Shown: piece by piece, positions 22,749-32,740 of the stretch
Position numbering within the stretch: position 1 is the stretch's first letter
Layout: each line of letters begins with the position of its first letter
Assembly: GCA_025769875.1 (NCBI GenBank)
Contig: JAGFNK010000166.1
Coordinates: 1-64,000, forward strand
Length of the DNA: 64,000 nucleotides
Source: Russula earlei
Taxonomy: Eukaryota; Basidiomycota; Agaricomycetes; Russulales; Russulaceae
Reading direction: 5' to 3'
Notes under the pieces: generated by a model
Told to the model about the DNA's origin: nothing
Database searches by the model: none
Seen by the model: only the letters and a program-made list of their open reading frames with translations
Program-made: the position numbers and the translations under genes

Positions 22749-23366
22749 GACCTCGTTTGGTGTGTTCTTCATGATGCTCGGTGTCATGCTCTTGTTTGAC
22801 GGCGCCCTCCTCGCCCTCGGAAACGCGCGCATACGCGTTCCATTTCCTTTCCCTCCAGTCTCGCGTCTACCTATATACTTCTCACAAAACGATCGTGACT
22901 TTTGACTGACCCCCATTCGCGTGCAGATCCTCTTCCTCGGCGGCCTCTTCTCAATCATCGGCCCGCAAAAGACGTTCTACTTCTTGGCCCGCAGGAACAA
23001 GCTGCGCGGGACCGTCTGCTTCCTCGGCGGCATCCTCCTCGTCTTTGTCAAATGGCCCGCGATCGGCGTGTTGGTCGAGATGTTTGGTTTCCTTAACCTT
23101 TTTGGGTGCGTGCCCCGTGTCTGGCGTCACCGTAGATCTGTCTCCTCTTGGCTTTTTGTTTTGTTCTAGCGACTTCTTCCCTGTCATCGTCACCTTCCTC
23201 CGCCAATTGCCGTTCATTGGCCAGTTGTTGAATTCACCGTTCATCCGCCCCGTACGCTACCCTTCCTCGCCTTTCACCCCACCTATATCACTCTCACTCG
23301 TGCGACGGCCACGTGTATCCTCAGCTCATGGATCGTTTAGCGGACTCGCGTACCTCTCTAGTATGA
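22749..23366 (+). pseudogene. GOT1: GOT1-like Golgi transport protein, first exon missing
   Basis: Four exons: 22,749-22,824 (TSFGVFFMMLGVMLLFDGAL), 22,927-23,105 (ILFLGGLFSIIGPQKTFYFL and WPAIGVLVEMFGFLNLF), 23,170-23,251 (DFFPVIVTFLRQLPFIG) and 23,325-23,366 (DRLADSRTSLV, stop). Hydrophobic segments match the four-TM GOT1 family, which acts in ER-Golgi vesicle transport. Only the short N-terminus is absent, replaced by the partner-gene tail. The second and third introns are GT..AG, but the first begins GC (22,825), a permitted but rare form or a decayed site. Bases after 23,366 are F-box cassette 3' flank again, so GOT1 is an insertion in the cassette. Expression is uncertain. Confidence 0.75.
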
Positions 23367-23750
23367 CTGGCACTACACAAGTATCGTTACTCATAGATAT
23401 TTTATCGAGGCATTGCAAATAGGTGGTAGATTCGGAAGTCAATGTGCATGTACTGCCGAGGTGTATCACACCGGCACTCGATTCGATCCTTGCGTGTGAG
23501 TGCCTCAAGAACCGCGTGACATTGTTTAGGTTTAACAAGAGAAGTGAGCATGAGTGTGCGCTCGGAAGAAAATTCAACGGATGAATGTTTCCGATAACAA
23601 GAACTGTGTTCTGCATTCGATTCCAAAGTCCAGATCTGAGTAATGGTACAGAAACTAAGGTGCTTGGAGTCAGGTAATCACAATTGCACAGAAAGCAAAT
23701 GATATCAGATGCTCATTACATGGGGAGCATAAAGAACTCATCAATCCTGC

Positions 23751-25232
23751 CTAGGTCCTATCCCAACGATGAACAGCCACAGGGTGAGCAGAGAGTTTTC
23801 GCGCAGCGACGAATCTTTCGATATATTTCGGAACTGATTCCAATGGCTCGAGGCCCACCAAGAAGATGTTCCGGAGCGCGGGTAAGACGTCTGTTACTCT
23901 TTCTCCCGTGAGCTCTTCCAGCGCTTGGCAGACATTTGGCGCGACTTGATGGGTTAGGCGCAGATCCTTCATAGCAGTAAACGGGGCGAGAAGTTCCAGC
24001 CATTGAGTAGTTTCCATGTCATCTTTCCAGTGTGATTGAGGAGCAAAATCCGTGATGTTGAGCTGAACCAAAGTGGAGAGAAATGGAAAGGATAAGCTGC
24101 AAACCTGGGCCAGCGATGCAAGCTGCCAATCCAACTCTCTGCAGCTGATTGATAAGGAGAGCTCCGGAAGCTGATTCGTACCTTTGGAAATTGTGAATTG
24201 AATTGCACGATCGGAAGTGTGCACGGTTGCCATGTCACATGAATTGAAAAATTGTACTTGACTGATCAACCGGTGGAGTTGTGGGAGGACAAAGTCGATG
24301 TCCATGAAGAATGTTACGTAGAGTGTGGAGAGAAGGGGAGCCTCGATTTGGGCCAGTAAGTCCTCCAAGTACTCGTGAACGCCTTTGAATTCAAGTCGGA
24401 TGAGAGCGGGGAGGATAGAGCGTGTGAGGGGAGGTGGAGGTCCACTTGCCGGATATAGAGGGGACTGGAATCCAAGGTAAAGGGTTTCAAGTTTGGACAA
24501 GACCGACAGGGCGGTGACCAAGTCCTGGGGAGAAATGTCGCCGGAACGGGGAATATCGAAAAGGTAAAGAAAGACAAGTTGATTGGAGGACAAGAGTAGT
24601 TTAGGAATTCCTGGAAACGGACAATTCTCCAACCAGAGACATCGCAGAAGTGGGGCGGATCCGCCCAAGAACAAATCCGAGAGGGACGTCACAGTGTTGT
24701 CTTCTGCCCAAAACCGCAGATATGTCAGCTCCGGGAATGGTTTCTGCATTGCTGCTGCGAATCTTTCCCATTCCGATGTTGGAATGTTAAACAAGTTGAT
24801 TTGACATATGCGATGGTGGTGCTCCGACTCGAGGGCACCAACTAAGTTTCCCCAGGAGTTCGAGAAGTTGAAACGACGTCTTATCTCCACAGGAAAGGCT
24901 GGCCAGCCGTCCAGCATCTCAGACATCGGCCTCTTTCCTGTGTACTCAAGTTGCAAGTTCAGGCGACGTGGAGATGCAAACACGACATGTCGCCATCGTC
25001 GACATACATGGACCAGTGTATGCCATTCGTTCGTCTGATTGTCCCAATAACTTGAATCAACGATCACATAGAAATGGAATATTTCCACTAGGACGTCATC
25101 CGGGAGCGTGTTGATTGTCACTGGGTCCAGAATCGACTGGTCAGTGGTCGTTATGGACACTGAGCAAAAACGACACACCCTGGCGACGTTCACAAGGACT
25201 TGCTTCCATCGACGTTTGTGAGGGACCACCAA
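23751..25232 (-). pseudogene. F-box/LRR protein, cassette 1 (start codon lost)
   Basis: A 493-codon open frame with the F-box (VTINTLPDDVLVEIFHFYV, then WHTLVHVCRRWRHVVFASPR), then leucine-rich segments (LLLSSNQLVFLYLFDIP, GVHEYLEDLLAQIEAPLL, FVLPQLHRLISQVQFFNSCD). It would be an SCF ubiquitin-ligase substrate adaptor. The frame has no ATG before residue ~103: the frame opens at a TTG, and the ATG used by copies at 39,757 and 49,914 has been removed by the copia LTR at 25,304. Reading further upstream leads to a TGA inside the LTR without an ATG. Otherwise intact, so the loss is recent. Confidence 0.8.
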
Positions 25233-25441
25233 TCGTGGTCGACGAGCGGGTGGCGCAAGGCAATAATAACTGGTCGAAGCCAGTGAGTAATGAGACGTGA
25301 TAACGTTGGACGTGCAGCCACCCAGTGGCGTGTGTACGGACCGTACGTGTAAATATTCAATTCAAATACTTGTCTTTCATTTCCCAGAGTCTTTCATACA
25401 CAAGACTGAGGTCAGTACAACACTCTTTTACTGTTCCCTCT

Positions 25442-25689
25442 TGTTGAAGCTAAAGGAAGCTTTGCTCAGTCTTGTGTGTGAAAGACTGTATTTAGTTAGT
25501 GATCTAACCTAAAGGAAGCTTTGCTATGTACAGTATTAGTTCTAGAAAAGAAGTAAGAGAGTGTGGTACTGACCTCAGTCTTGTGTGTGAAAGACTGAGG
25601 GAAAAAACGAACGACAACTAATTCGAATATTTACACGTACGGTCCGGCTTTGTCCGTACACACGCCACCGGGTGGCTGCACGTCCAACA
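25442..25689 (-). repeat. Copia-1 3' LTR
   Basis: 248 bp, TGTTGAAGC...GTCCAACA on the plus strand. Contains internally duplicated motifs (CTAAAGGAAGCTTTGCT and CAGTCTTGTGTGTGAAAGAC, each twice). Identical to 29,988-30,235. Confidence 0.95.
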
Positions 25690-25696
25690 CGCCCCC

Positions 25697-28600
25697 TCAG
25701 CCCTGGTGGTGTGTGTTCACTCCCATTTCCTTCGTGAAACGCTCGTGTTTCTCCCTGCTGAGTCCCTTCGTCAAGACATCAGCAACTTGATCCTCGGTTG
25801 GGGTGTATGCAAGATCGATCTCTCGCGCGTCGACCTTTTGGCGCAGGAAGTGGTGTCGCACCTCAATGTGCTTGGTGCGATCATGAAACTCTGGGTTCTT
25901 GGCAATGGCCATGGCGGATTGGTTATCAACGTGGAGAGTGGTGGGGAGATGGAGGTTTTGTCCCAGTTCGGTGAGTAGCCGTCTCAGCCATATGGCTTCC
26001 TTCGCCGCATGCGCGGCCGCAATATACTCCGCCTCCGTGCTCGAGAGAGCCACTGACGTTTGTTTCTTAGAACTCCAGCTTATGGCCCCTTCTGCCAACA
26101 TGAAGACAAATCCCGAGGTCGACTTCCTATCGTTCACATCACTGGCCCAGTCCGCGTCGACATATCCAGTCAAGGTCGACTGAGTGTTGTGTCCGCGTTG
26201 GAAAACGAGGCGGTGATCGCTCGTTCCCCGGATATACCGGATCGCGCGTTCAAGTGCGCGATGGTGCTCATTTCCTGGGCAAGAGGCGTGCCGTCCAAGT
26301 GCGGCGACGGTGTACGCGAGGTCAGGTCGTGTTCCCAGCATGAGGTACATTATTGCACCGACCACGCGTTGATAGGACTTGACGTCCACCTCGGGTGAGT
26401 GCACCTTTAATAGATGTTCGTTTGCGAGTGTTGGGGTGCTGATGGGTTTGACGTTTGCTTTCCCAAAACGCTCCAGCATTTCCTCAACATATTTCTCTTG
26501 GGAGAGTGCGATCCAGCCTTCCTGGCGATCGCGCGTGACATGGATGCCTAGGATCCAGGTAATGTTACCTAGGTCCGTCATCTCATAGTGTTTTTTTAGT
26601 TCCTCTTTGTCTGACTCGATTGCAGTTAGGCTTTCAGATGCCATAGTAATGTCGTCGACATAGAGAGCTATAAATGATAAGTTCCCCGGGGTTTCTCGGA
26701 TGAAGACCGCGTGATCCGCGTCCGTGTGGGTGTACCCCATGTGGGCGAGCGTCGCTCTGATATTCTCATACCAGACGCGTCCTCCTTGCTTGGTGCCATA
26801 TACGGCCTTTAGCAAACGGAGTGCCATGCCGTTGGGTACATGGAATCCAGGGGGTGGTTCCATGTATATTTCGTCTTTCAGTTCACCATTTAGATAGGCT
26901 GATTTAACATCCATCTGGTGAACCTCCAGATCGTTTTCTGCGGCAATGGCAAGGATCGCGCGCAAGGACGCCATTTTGGCTACAGGCGCAAACGTCTCGT
27001 CGAAGTCAATGCCTTCGATTTGAGTGAAGCCCTGTGCGACGAGGCGAGCTTTATATTTTAGTATGTTTCCGTCTGGGCCTCGTTTAATTTTGAAAACCCA
27101 TTTACTGCCCACTACTTTTCGATTTTTTGGGCGCGGGACGATTTCGAAGACACCCATATTTTCGAAGGTGCGTCTTTCATCTTCGCACGCGAGTTCCCAT
27201 TCCGCCGCGTCGGCGCGGGACATGGCTTCAGCGTATGATTTCGGGTCTGTGGCCATGTCGGTATGGGCCAAGTTTCCTTGTTCATTTCGTCGCTTTCGCT
27301 GTCCATAAGTTGTGGTACTGAATTTAGGGTCATCGTCGCGTGTGGGCGCGCGCGTGATACGGGTGGATCGCCTGATGGCGGGTTGTGGGGGCTCGTGCTC
27401 CTCAGCGCCCTGCGGTTCGGTGTCGGAGACCAGTTCCGCGTCTCGCGCCCCCTCCGGATCACTATCGTCTCCCTCAATATCGTCAACGCTTTCGTCTGCG
27501 TCGTCGTGTTCGAGAGTGACACGCTCGATGCGTGGTGTGGGGCCCCCTTCATCGAATACGACATCGCGGGACTCCAGGATGCGATGGGTAGGGCGGTGGA
27601 CTAATTTATAGGCCTTCCTTTGGTGTGCATATCCGAGGAATGTACACACCAGTGACCTAGCCTCAAGTTTGGTGCGTTTGTCCTTAGGGATGTGGACGAA
27701 GGCTTGTGCGCCGAAAACGCGGAGTCGGGAGACATTCGGTTTGTTCCCGCTCCATGCCTCTTCCGGGGTCATGTTGTCGAGTGCGCGAGTTGGCGTGACA
27801 TTGTGAATGAGGGCCGCATATTCGAGCGCGTCGATCCAGAACGACTCTGGAAGGTCGGCATCGATAAGCATTGCCCGGACCTTATCAAGTAGGGTCCGGT
27901 TCATGCGTTCTGCAACGCCGTTGTGTTCCGGTGTGTCTGGGGTGGTGAGTTCTAGCTGAATGCCTTTCTGGGTTAGGTATGATTGAGATTCCCCTCCAGT
28001 ATATTCGCCCCCTCCGTCCGAGCGGAGGATCTTTAGGCGTCGCCCGGTTTCGACTTCTGCACGCGCGGTGAATGCCTGGAGGTGTGCTAGAGCATCGGAC
28101 TTGTACTTCAGTCCTCCGACGAACACTTTCCTAGACATATCATCTGTCCAAGTGATGAAGTATTCAAAACCCTGGCGAGTTTGAGTGGGCATCTTTCCGC
28201 AGATGTCCGAGAAGACGCGGCCAAGCACAACGTCGGCGCGTGTGTTGGTCGTCTTCAAGATTACATCCCGGGTTTGCTTCCCTTTGAGGCAAGGGATACA
28301 TTTCCCAGTGGTGAGTCCTTTGCCCACAATCTCCATTCCTTTCACCATGCCCTTTTTTAGCATTCGGTTTATCGTGTTAGGGTCTAAGTGACCGAGACGA
28401 CGGTGCCAAAGGTCCAGTGAGGCTTTGGAGGAGGTAGTGCGAGCGGTGAGGGCGAACTCGTGTGGTTGTTCGCCTTCCGCGGGGAAACGGTCCAGCATGG
28501 CTATGCGCACGGACTCGGATTTGGGGGATTTAATGGACATGACATACAATGTGCCATGTAAGGACCCCTCGCAGACTAGTTGGTTTTGGTCATAAATACC

Positions 28601-29914
28601 ACATGTTTGCCCTTCGAAACGGACTTGCGCTCCACGCCGTGCTAGGTGTGAAACTGAGAGCAGGTTTCCGTTTAAGTCCGGTACGTGCAGGACGTCTCGG
28701 AACAATGCCGTGGTCCACGCGCCGTTGGCACGCATTTGGACTTTGACCTGGCCGACTCCAATTGCGGGGATGGAGCTGTTGTCCCCAAGAATGACTTGTA
28801 TGGGGCGTGAAAGCACAGTGTATTGACTGAACCATTCACGGTGTGAGGTCATGATGCGCGATGCCCCAGAGTCTATGATCCAGTCATTTGAGAAATTAGC
28901 TTCCCGGAGGTCCTGGGTCTTAAGCGCGAGGACGGTGGTTGATTCATAGTCACCCCCTGATGCATGGTATAAACGGATAGCGTTGTCATGAACGGGAGCG
29001 TTGGCAATCGCAGCGCTAGTGATTTGTGTTGGTTGGGACCTCGGTGTCCCAGGCGCACTATCGTTAACGGTCGCGATTTTTGCCTTTTCATTTGGCTTCC
29101 CATGGAGTTTCCAACATTCCGTTATTTCATGTCCTTTTAGTTTGCAATGTGTGCACTTTTTCTTGTCCTTGTCTTTTTTCTTTTCCTTTCCCTTTCCTTT
29201 ATTCGACGCTTTGGCAAAGTACAGTGCGGTAGTATCGCCCGACTCGCGGATCGTGTCCCGCTCGTCGATAAGGATTTGACTCGATATGTATGTAGTGTTT
29301 AACTTGTCGAGAGGGGTAGAACAAAGGATCTTCTTAGAGGTGTGCATTGTCTTCGGGAGTGCTAAGATCATCATGAAGGCCAGGACTTTCGGATTTATTG
29401 GGAATCCGATTGTCGCAAGCGTTTGCGCGGTTAGTACTTTGTGCGCGAGTTGGGGAGCCATTGGTTCTGTGTCCGTTAATGGTTTTAGGAACAGGTCACC
29501 CAATAATTGGGCGGCCTGATGCTCGCCCGTTCCTTGGAAGCGTTCAGCGAGAATGTCCCAGCATTCTTTAGAGTTCACCGTTCCAAGTATTATGGTGAGG
29601 GCGTGCCCTCGGACTGTCATGAAGATTTGGGCGCGGGCGTCGCGATCCCTGGATGTCCAATCCGCGGCGCCGACGGGGTCTACATTTTCGTCTGGTTTGT
29701 TTTCAGTTCCTTTTACTATATCCAACAGTCCCGTAGCTAGGAAGATAGCTTCCATAACTCCTTTCCATTGAGCATACTCGACTTCGCCATCTTCAAGGGT
29801 AGGCGCGTCGGGTCGTTGAATTCTGCCCCTTCCGTTTCTTCCCGCGGCTCCCGCTGTGGGGGCACTTGTGCCTTTTATGGTTGAAGGCTGTGCGACTGAC
29901 GGTGAGGTACTCAT
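25697..29914 (-). CDS. Copia-1 Gag-Pol polyprotein
   Basis: 1,405 codons from ATG 29,914. Domains in order: gag (residues ~30-240) with CCHC knuckle CTHCKLKGHEITEC; protease with WIIDSGASRIM (~350); GAG-pre-integrase zinc region (LWHRRLGHLD, later CIPCLKGKQ, ~510-560); integrase core (FSDICGKMP, FEYFITWTDD, RSDGGGEY, HNGVAERMNRTLL, ~570-740); reverse transcriptase (WVFKIKRGPDGNILKYKARL, VKSAYLNGELKDEIYMEPP, catalytic ALYVDDITMA, ~940-1190); RNase H (GYVDADWASDVNDRKSTSG, STEAEYIAAAHAAKE, ~1250-1400). All key residues are present and there is no frameshift. Gag and Pol share one frame, as is common in copia elements. No chromodomain or envelope frame. Confidence 0.97.
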   Translation of the reverse strand: MSTSPSVAQPSTIKGTSAPTAGAAGRNGRGRIQRPDAPTLEDGEVEYAQWKGVMEAIFLATGLLDIVKGTENKPDENVDPVGAADWTSRDRDARAQIFMTVRGHALTIILGTVNSKECWDILAERFQGTGEHQAAQLLGDLFLKPLTDTEPMAPQLAHKVLTAQTLATIGFPINPKVLAFMMILALPKTMHTSKKILCSTPLDKLNTTYISSQILIDERDTIRESGDTTALYFAKASNKGKGKEKKKDKDKKKCTHCKLKGHEITECWKLHGKPNEKAKIATVNDSAPGTPRSQPTQITSAAIANAPVHDNAIRLYHASGGDYESTTVLALKTQDLREANFSNDWIIDSGASRIMTSHREWFSQYTVLSRPIQVILGDNSSIPAIGVGQVKVQMRANGAWTTALFRDVLHVPDLNGNLLSVSHLARRGAQVRFEGQTCGIYDQNQLVCEGSLHGTLYVMSIKSPKSESVRIAMLDRFPAEGEQPHEFALTARTTSSKASLDLWHRRLGHLDPNTINRMLKKGMVKGMEIVGKGLTTGKCIPCLKGKQTRDVILKTTNTRADVVLGRVFSDICGKMPTQTRQGFEYFITWTDDMSRKVFVGGLKYKSDALAHLQAFTARAEVETGRRLKILRSDGGGEYTGGESQSYLTQKGIQLELTTPDTPEHNGVAERMNRTLLDKVRAMLIDADLPESFWIDALEYAALIHNVTPTRALDNMTPEEAWSGNKPNVSRLRVFGAQAFVHIPKDKRTKLEARSLVCTFLGYAHQRKAYKLVHRPTHRILESRDVVFDEGGPTPRIERVTLEHDDADESVDDIEGDDSDPEGARDAELVSDTEPQGAEEHEPPQPAIRRSTRITRAPTRDDDPKFSTTTYGQRKRRNEQGNLAHTDMATDPKSYAEAMSRADAAEWELACEDERRTFENMGVFEIVPRPKNRKVVGSKWVFKIKRGPDGNILKYKARLVAQGFTQIEGIDFDETFAPVAKMASLRAILAIAAENDLEVHQMDVKSAYLNGELKDEIYMEPPPGFHVPNGMALRLLKAVYGTKQGGRVWYENIRATLAHMGYTHTDADHAVFIRETPGNLSFIALYVDDITMASESLTAIESDKEELKKHYEMTDLGNITWILGIHVTRDRQEGWIALSQEKYVEEMLERFGKANVKPISTPTLANEHLLKVHSPEVDVKSYQRVVGAIMYLMLGTRPDLAYTVAALGRHASCPGNEHHRALERAIRYIRGTSDHRLVFQRGHNTQSTLTGYVDADWASDVNDRKSTSGFVFMLAEGAISWSSKKQTSVALSSTEAEYIAAAHAAKEAIWLRRLLTELGQNLHLPTTLHVDNQSAMAIAKNPEFHDRTKHIEVRHHFLRQKVDAREIDLAYTPTEDQVADVLTKGLSREKHERFTKEMGVNTHHQG

Positions 29915-29987
29915 TCTGCTTTGTTATGGGAAAAGATAGCTTTATTTGGGATGTTGATGTAATTAGTAGCTGTCAGGTCTCATAATC

Positions 29988-30235
29988 TGTTGAAGCTAAA
30001 GGAAGCTTTGCTCAGTCTTGTGTGTGAAAGACTGTATTTAGTTAGTGATCTAACCTAAAGGAAGCTTTGCTATGTACAGTATTAGTTCTAGAAAAGAAGT
30101 AAGAGAGTGTGGTACTGACCTCAGTCTTGTGTGTGAAAGACTGAGGGAAAAAACGAACGACAACTAATTCGAATATTTACACGTACGGTCCGGCTTTGTC
30201 CGTACACACGCCACCGGGTGGCTGCACGTCCAACA
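29988..30235 (-). repeat. Copia-1 5' LTR
   Basis: 248 bp, identical to the 3' LTR. The element promoter would lie here, reading leftwards. Confidence 0.95.
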
Positions 30236-30341
30236 CCTCTAAATCTAATACTGTACATAACAATGTTCCTTTTAGGTTAGCTTACTAACTAATACAGTCT
30301 TTCATACACAAGACTGAGCAATGTTCCTGTTAGCTTCAACA

Positions 30342-31155
30342 AATTATGAGTCCTGACAGCTACTAATTACATCAACATCCCAATAAAGCTATTCCTTCCC
30401 ATAACAAAGCAGAATTTGTACCTCACCATCAGTTGCACAGCCTTTGACTATAAAAGGCATAAGTGCTCCCACAGTGTTAAGGCTCCAAAGTGCCTTAAAT
30501 AAGATCAATGATCGCATCTATAAATGTGTCCTACCAATGCAGATATGCTTGAGTCAAGCAAGCAATACTCATGGAGGGGAAGGAGTGTTAGATCCTTCTG
30601 GAGTATGGCAACAAGATGAGAGGGCTCTGCAGTCAGGGTAGGAGTCAACTGTTTGGGATTGGCAAACTAAGTCAAGCTTAAGGCTCAACTGCTACAGACT
30701 GGGGGCTTTATATAGCCCACAGGGATAAGGTTCATGCTACCATAGTACTGGTTGGTGCTATAGAAGCAAAAGGCAGCTCATAGAAGCAATAGTTGCTTCT
30801 GTGTAAATGATCTCAGTGCTGGAAGCATTAAGTGCTTCCCTAGTAGCAATCTTGGTGTCATAAGTACTTTCCCATTCAGGGAAGTGATGTACATGGCAGT
30901 CCAGGAACATCTGGGACAGAAGCAATGCTACTCATTGCTTCTTCAACACATTATCAGAAAGATATGATCAATGTGTTCTGAATGCAATATCAATGGACAT
31001 AAATGGTCAAGATCTGATGCACGCATAACCGATATGAGACAGTCCATAGTTCAGGTGTTCTGGCATCTTCCGGACCCCAAACCACTCAGTAACACACAGC
31101 TCCTGCTGTGGGAAGAAATGGAAGGGGTAGAATTCAATGACCCAGTGCACCTACC
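30342..31155 (+). pseudogene. Old copia: leader and gag start, split by a solo LTR C
   Basis: 30,342-30,417 matches the Copia-1 leader (primer-site remnant AATTATGAGTCCTGAC) and 30,418-30,474 plus 31,095-31,155 match the first ~40 gag codons of Copia-1, in opposite orientation to it. The ATG is lost (GAATTTGTACC against GAATGAGTACC). Most CpG of Copia-1 are TG or CA here. It is truncated at 31,156 by another LTR C. Confidence 0.8.
30475..31094 (-). repeat. Solo LTR C in old copia gag
   Basis: 620 bp, plus strand TGTTAAGG...CAGTAACA, duplication CACAG at 30,470-30,474 and 31,095-31,099. It is the empty-site reference for the LTR B insertion at 7752. Confidence 0.93.
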
Positions 31156-31589
31156 TGTTAAGGCTCCAAAGGGTCTTAAATAAGATCAATGGTTGAATCT
31201 ATAAATGCATCCTACCAATGCAGATATGCTTGAGTCAAGCAAGCAATTTTGGTGGAGGGGAAGGAGTGTTATGTCCTTCTAGAGTATGTCAACAAGATGA
31301 GAGGGGCTCTACAGACAGGGTAGGAGTCAAGTGTTTGGGATTGGCAAACTAAGTTGAGCTTAAGGCTCAACTGCTACAAACTGAGGGCTTCATATAGCCC
31401 TCAGGGATAAGGTCCTCACTACTGTAAGTACTGGTCAGTGCTACAGTAGCAAGGATGGCTCATAGAAGCAATAGTTGCTTCTACTGTAAATGATCTTGGT
31501 GCTGGAAGCATTAAGTGCTTCCATAGTAGCAATCTCAGTGTCATAAGTACTTTCCTAATCAGGAAATGGCATACATAGCAGTACAGGTA
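31156..31589 (-). repeat. LTR C fragment
   Basis: Starts TGTTAAGGCTCC and follows LTR C for about 430 bp, then breaks off at CAGTACAGG against the TAGTGCTGTC sequence. Confidence 0.75.
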
Positions 31590-31780
31590 GTGCTGTCACG
31601 GCTCGGCTCAGCTCGGCTTGGTTTGGCTCAGCAATGGCTTGGTCAGATTGGGTGAGCTGGACCAAGCCAAGTCACGGCTTGCGGCTTGAGCCGATTCGAG
31701 CCATCCAATTTGGGCCAGTTACTTGACTTGAGTGATGGCACCGTTACTTTGAGCCGATTCGAGCCATCCCATTTGGGACA
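31590..31780 (+). repeat. TAGTGCTGTC end with GGCTC-rich subterminal repeats
   Basis: TAGTGCTGTCACGGCTCGGC followed by many GGCTC/GGCTT and GAGCC units, including GAGCCGATTCGAGCCATCC twice. It is mirrored by GACAGCACTA preceded by similar units at 39,260-39,395. Resembles hAT-type ends by its sequence style; no 8-bp target duplication is visible. Confidence 0.5.
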
Positions 31781-31889
31781 TTTCTACTTTTGGATCTATC
31801 AGTCGCGTACCCCGAGTCGCGCGACCTTTCCGAACTACAACCCTGCGCAAAAACCTCTCAGTAAAAGGCGCTGCAGGTACGCTCAGTGG

Positions 31890-32552
31890 CGAATTGCACA
31901 GCACAAACTACTTTCATGGCCAGATGCGCATATGCTCGTCTATCAAAGTTACCCATGCATTGAGACATATCATCAGCGATGGTCTAAGTAGCATCACAGA
32001 GTCACACCCAGAGCTGAACCTTCCACCAGGTTTCCTTTCCAAGTCGACTCGAAATCACCCTCATCTCAAGATCAGGGATAGTCCCGCGCCTGAAGCCACT
32101 CTTGAACTTCTACGTGAGCATGCTGCACACTCAGTGACGTATGTCTTGTTAGGCCCACTGACCAACCTCACATGGATGTTGCGGACAGACGGTGCTTGTG
32201 TGCGTGAGCGAATTGGCCGCGTCATGGTCATTGGAGGCGCGCTCGACGTGCCCGGAAATGTGACACCTTCCGCCGAATGTGCCTGCTTCAAATTTCTCCC
32301 ATATTGCCAGTCTCGCTGATGGTCATCGGGTGTTGGCCAGTCAATTTCCTTGCAGACCCATACGCAGTCGATGAGGTGCTGATATCCCCGACAGCGCGCT
32401 TGCCGCCCGCGCAAGTGCTTCTCCTCCCACTCTATGTCACATCCGCCCACTTGCTCCCGTTCCATGGCTATGCAATGCAGGTCGACCCTGCGTTCGCAGC
32501 AGACAAACCGTCCGTGCCTACGGCTCAGGGTAAATTCCACTTCTCATTTTAA
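31890..32552 (+). pseudogene. Inosine-uridine nucleoside hydrolase, C-terminal part
   Basis: Plus strand encodes DGLSSITESHPELNLPP, ATLELLREHAAHSVTYVLLG, PLTNLTWMLR, ERIGRVMVIGGALDVPGNVT then, across a GT..AG intron of about 67 nt (5' site just after CCGAAT near 32,278), FNFLADPYAVDEVL and LLPLYVTSAHLLPF. These are signature blocks of the IU-nucleoside hydrolase family (ribonucleoside salvage). The N-terminal third with the DxDxxxDD calcium/ribose site is absent upstream, and the 5' exon boundary near 31,917 lacks GT. The remaining coding sequence ends at a stop about 32,550. A partial gene copy. Confidence 0.75.
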
Positions 32553-32740
32553 GGTTGTGTCGGGCGAGGCGCTGGGGCGATGCGAGAGGAGGGTGTGTGA
32601 GGGTGTGTGTGAGAGTGTGTCGATGTGCATGGCCATGTGCTCCGGGACGCCAATCCGAGTCGGGGCCATCTTGGTCTTTTTGGACGATGCTGGTGGCAAA
32701 AGGTGTCGATGGTGCTGTGATGCTGGTGTTGGACAAAACT
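32553..32740. other. Spacer with GT-rich tract
   Basis: Contains a TGTGTGAGGGTGTGTG-like low-complexity run near 32,595-32,635. It could include the 3' end of the chaperone pseudogene, but nothing can be assigned. Confidence 0.3.

Larger units (their letters stand above)
25442..30235 (-). mobile_element. Young, apparently intact Ty1/copia element (Copia-1)
   Basis: 4,794 bp with two 248-bp LTRs (25,442-25,689 and 29,988-30,235) that I read as identical base for base, and a perfect CCTCT duplication (25,437-25,441 and 30,236-30,240). A single uninterrupted gag-pol frame lies between. Minus strand next to the 5' LTR reads GATTATGAGACCTGAC (likely primer site) and next to the 3' LTR TGAGGGGGCG (purine tract). 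These features indicate a very recent insertion that may still be mobile. Confidence 0.95.
25304..30341 (+). repeat. Old copia LTR (plus orientation) split by the young copia element
   Basis: The left part is 25,304-25,441 and the right part 30,236-30,341. Together they form a diverged, CpG-poor relative of the LTRs of the inserted element, in opposite orientation. Its start lacks the usual TG (CGTTGGACG) where it meets the F-box upstream sequence. Confidence 0.75.

Noticed and set aside
27112..27564. 150-codon frame within Copia-1
   Set aside because: Out-of-frame shadow of the integrase/RT linker of the polyprotein.
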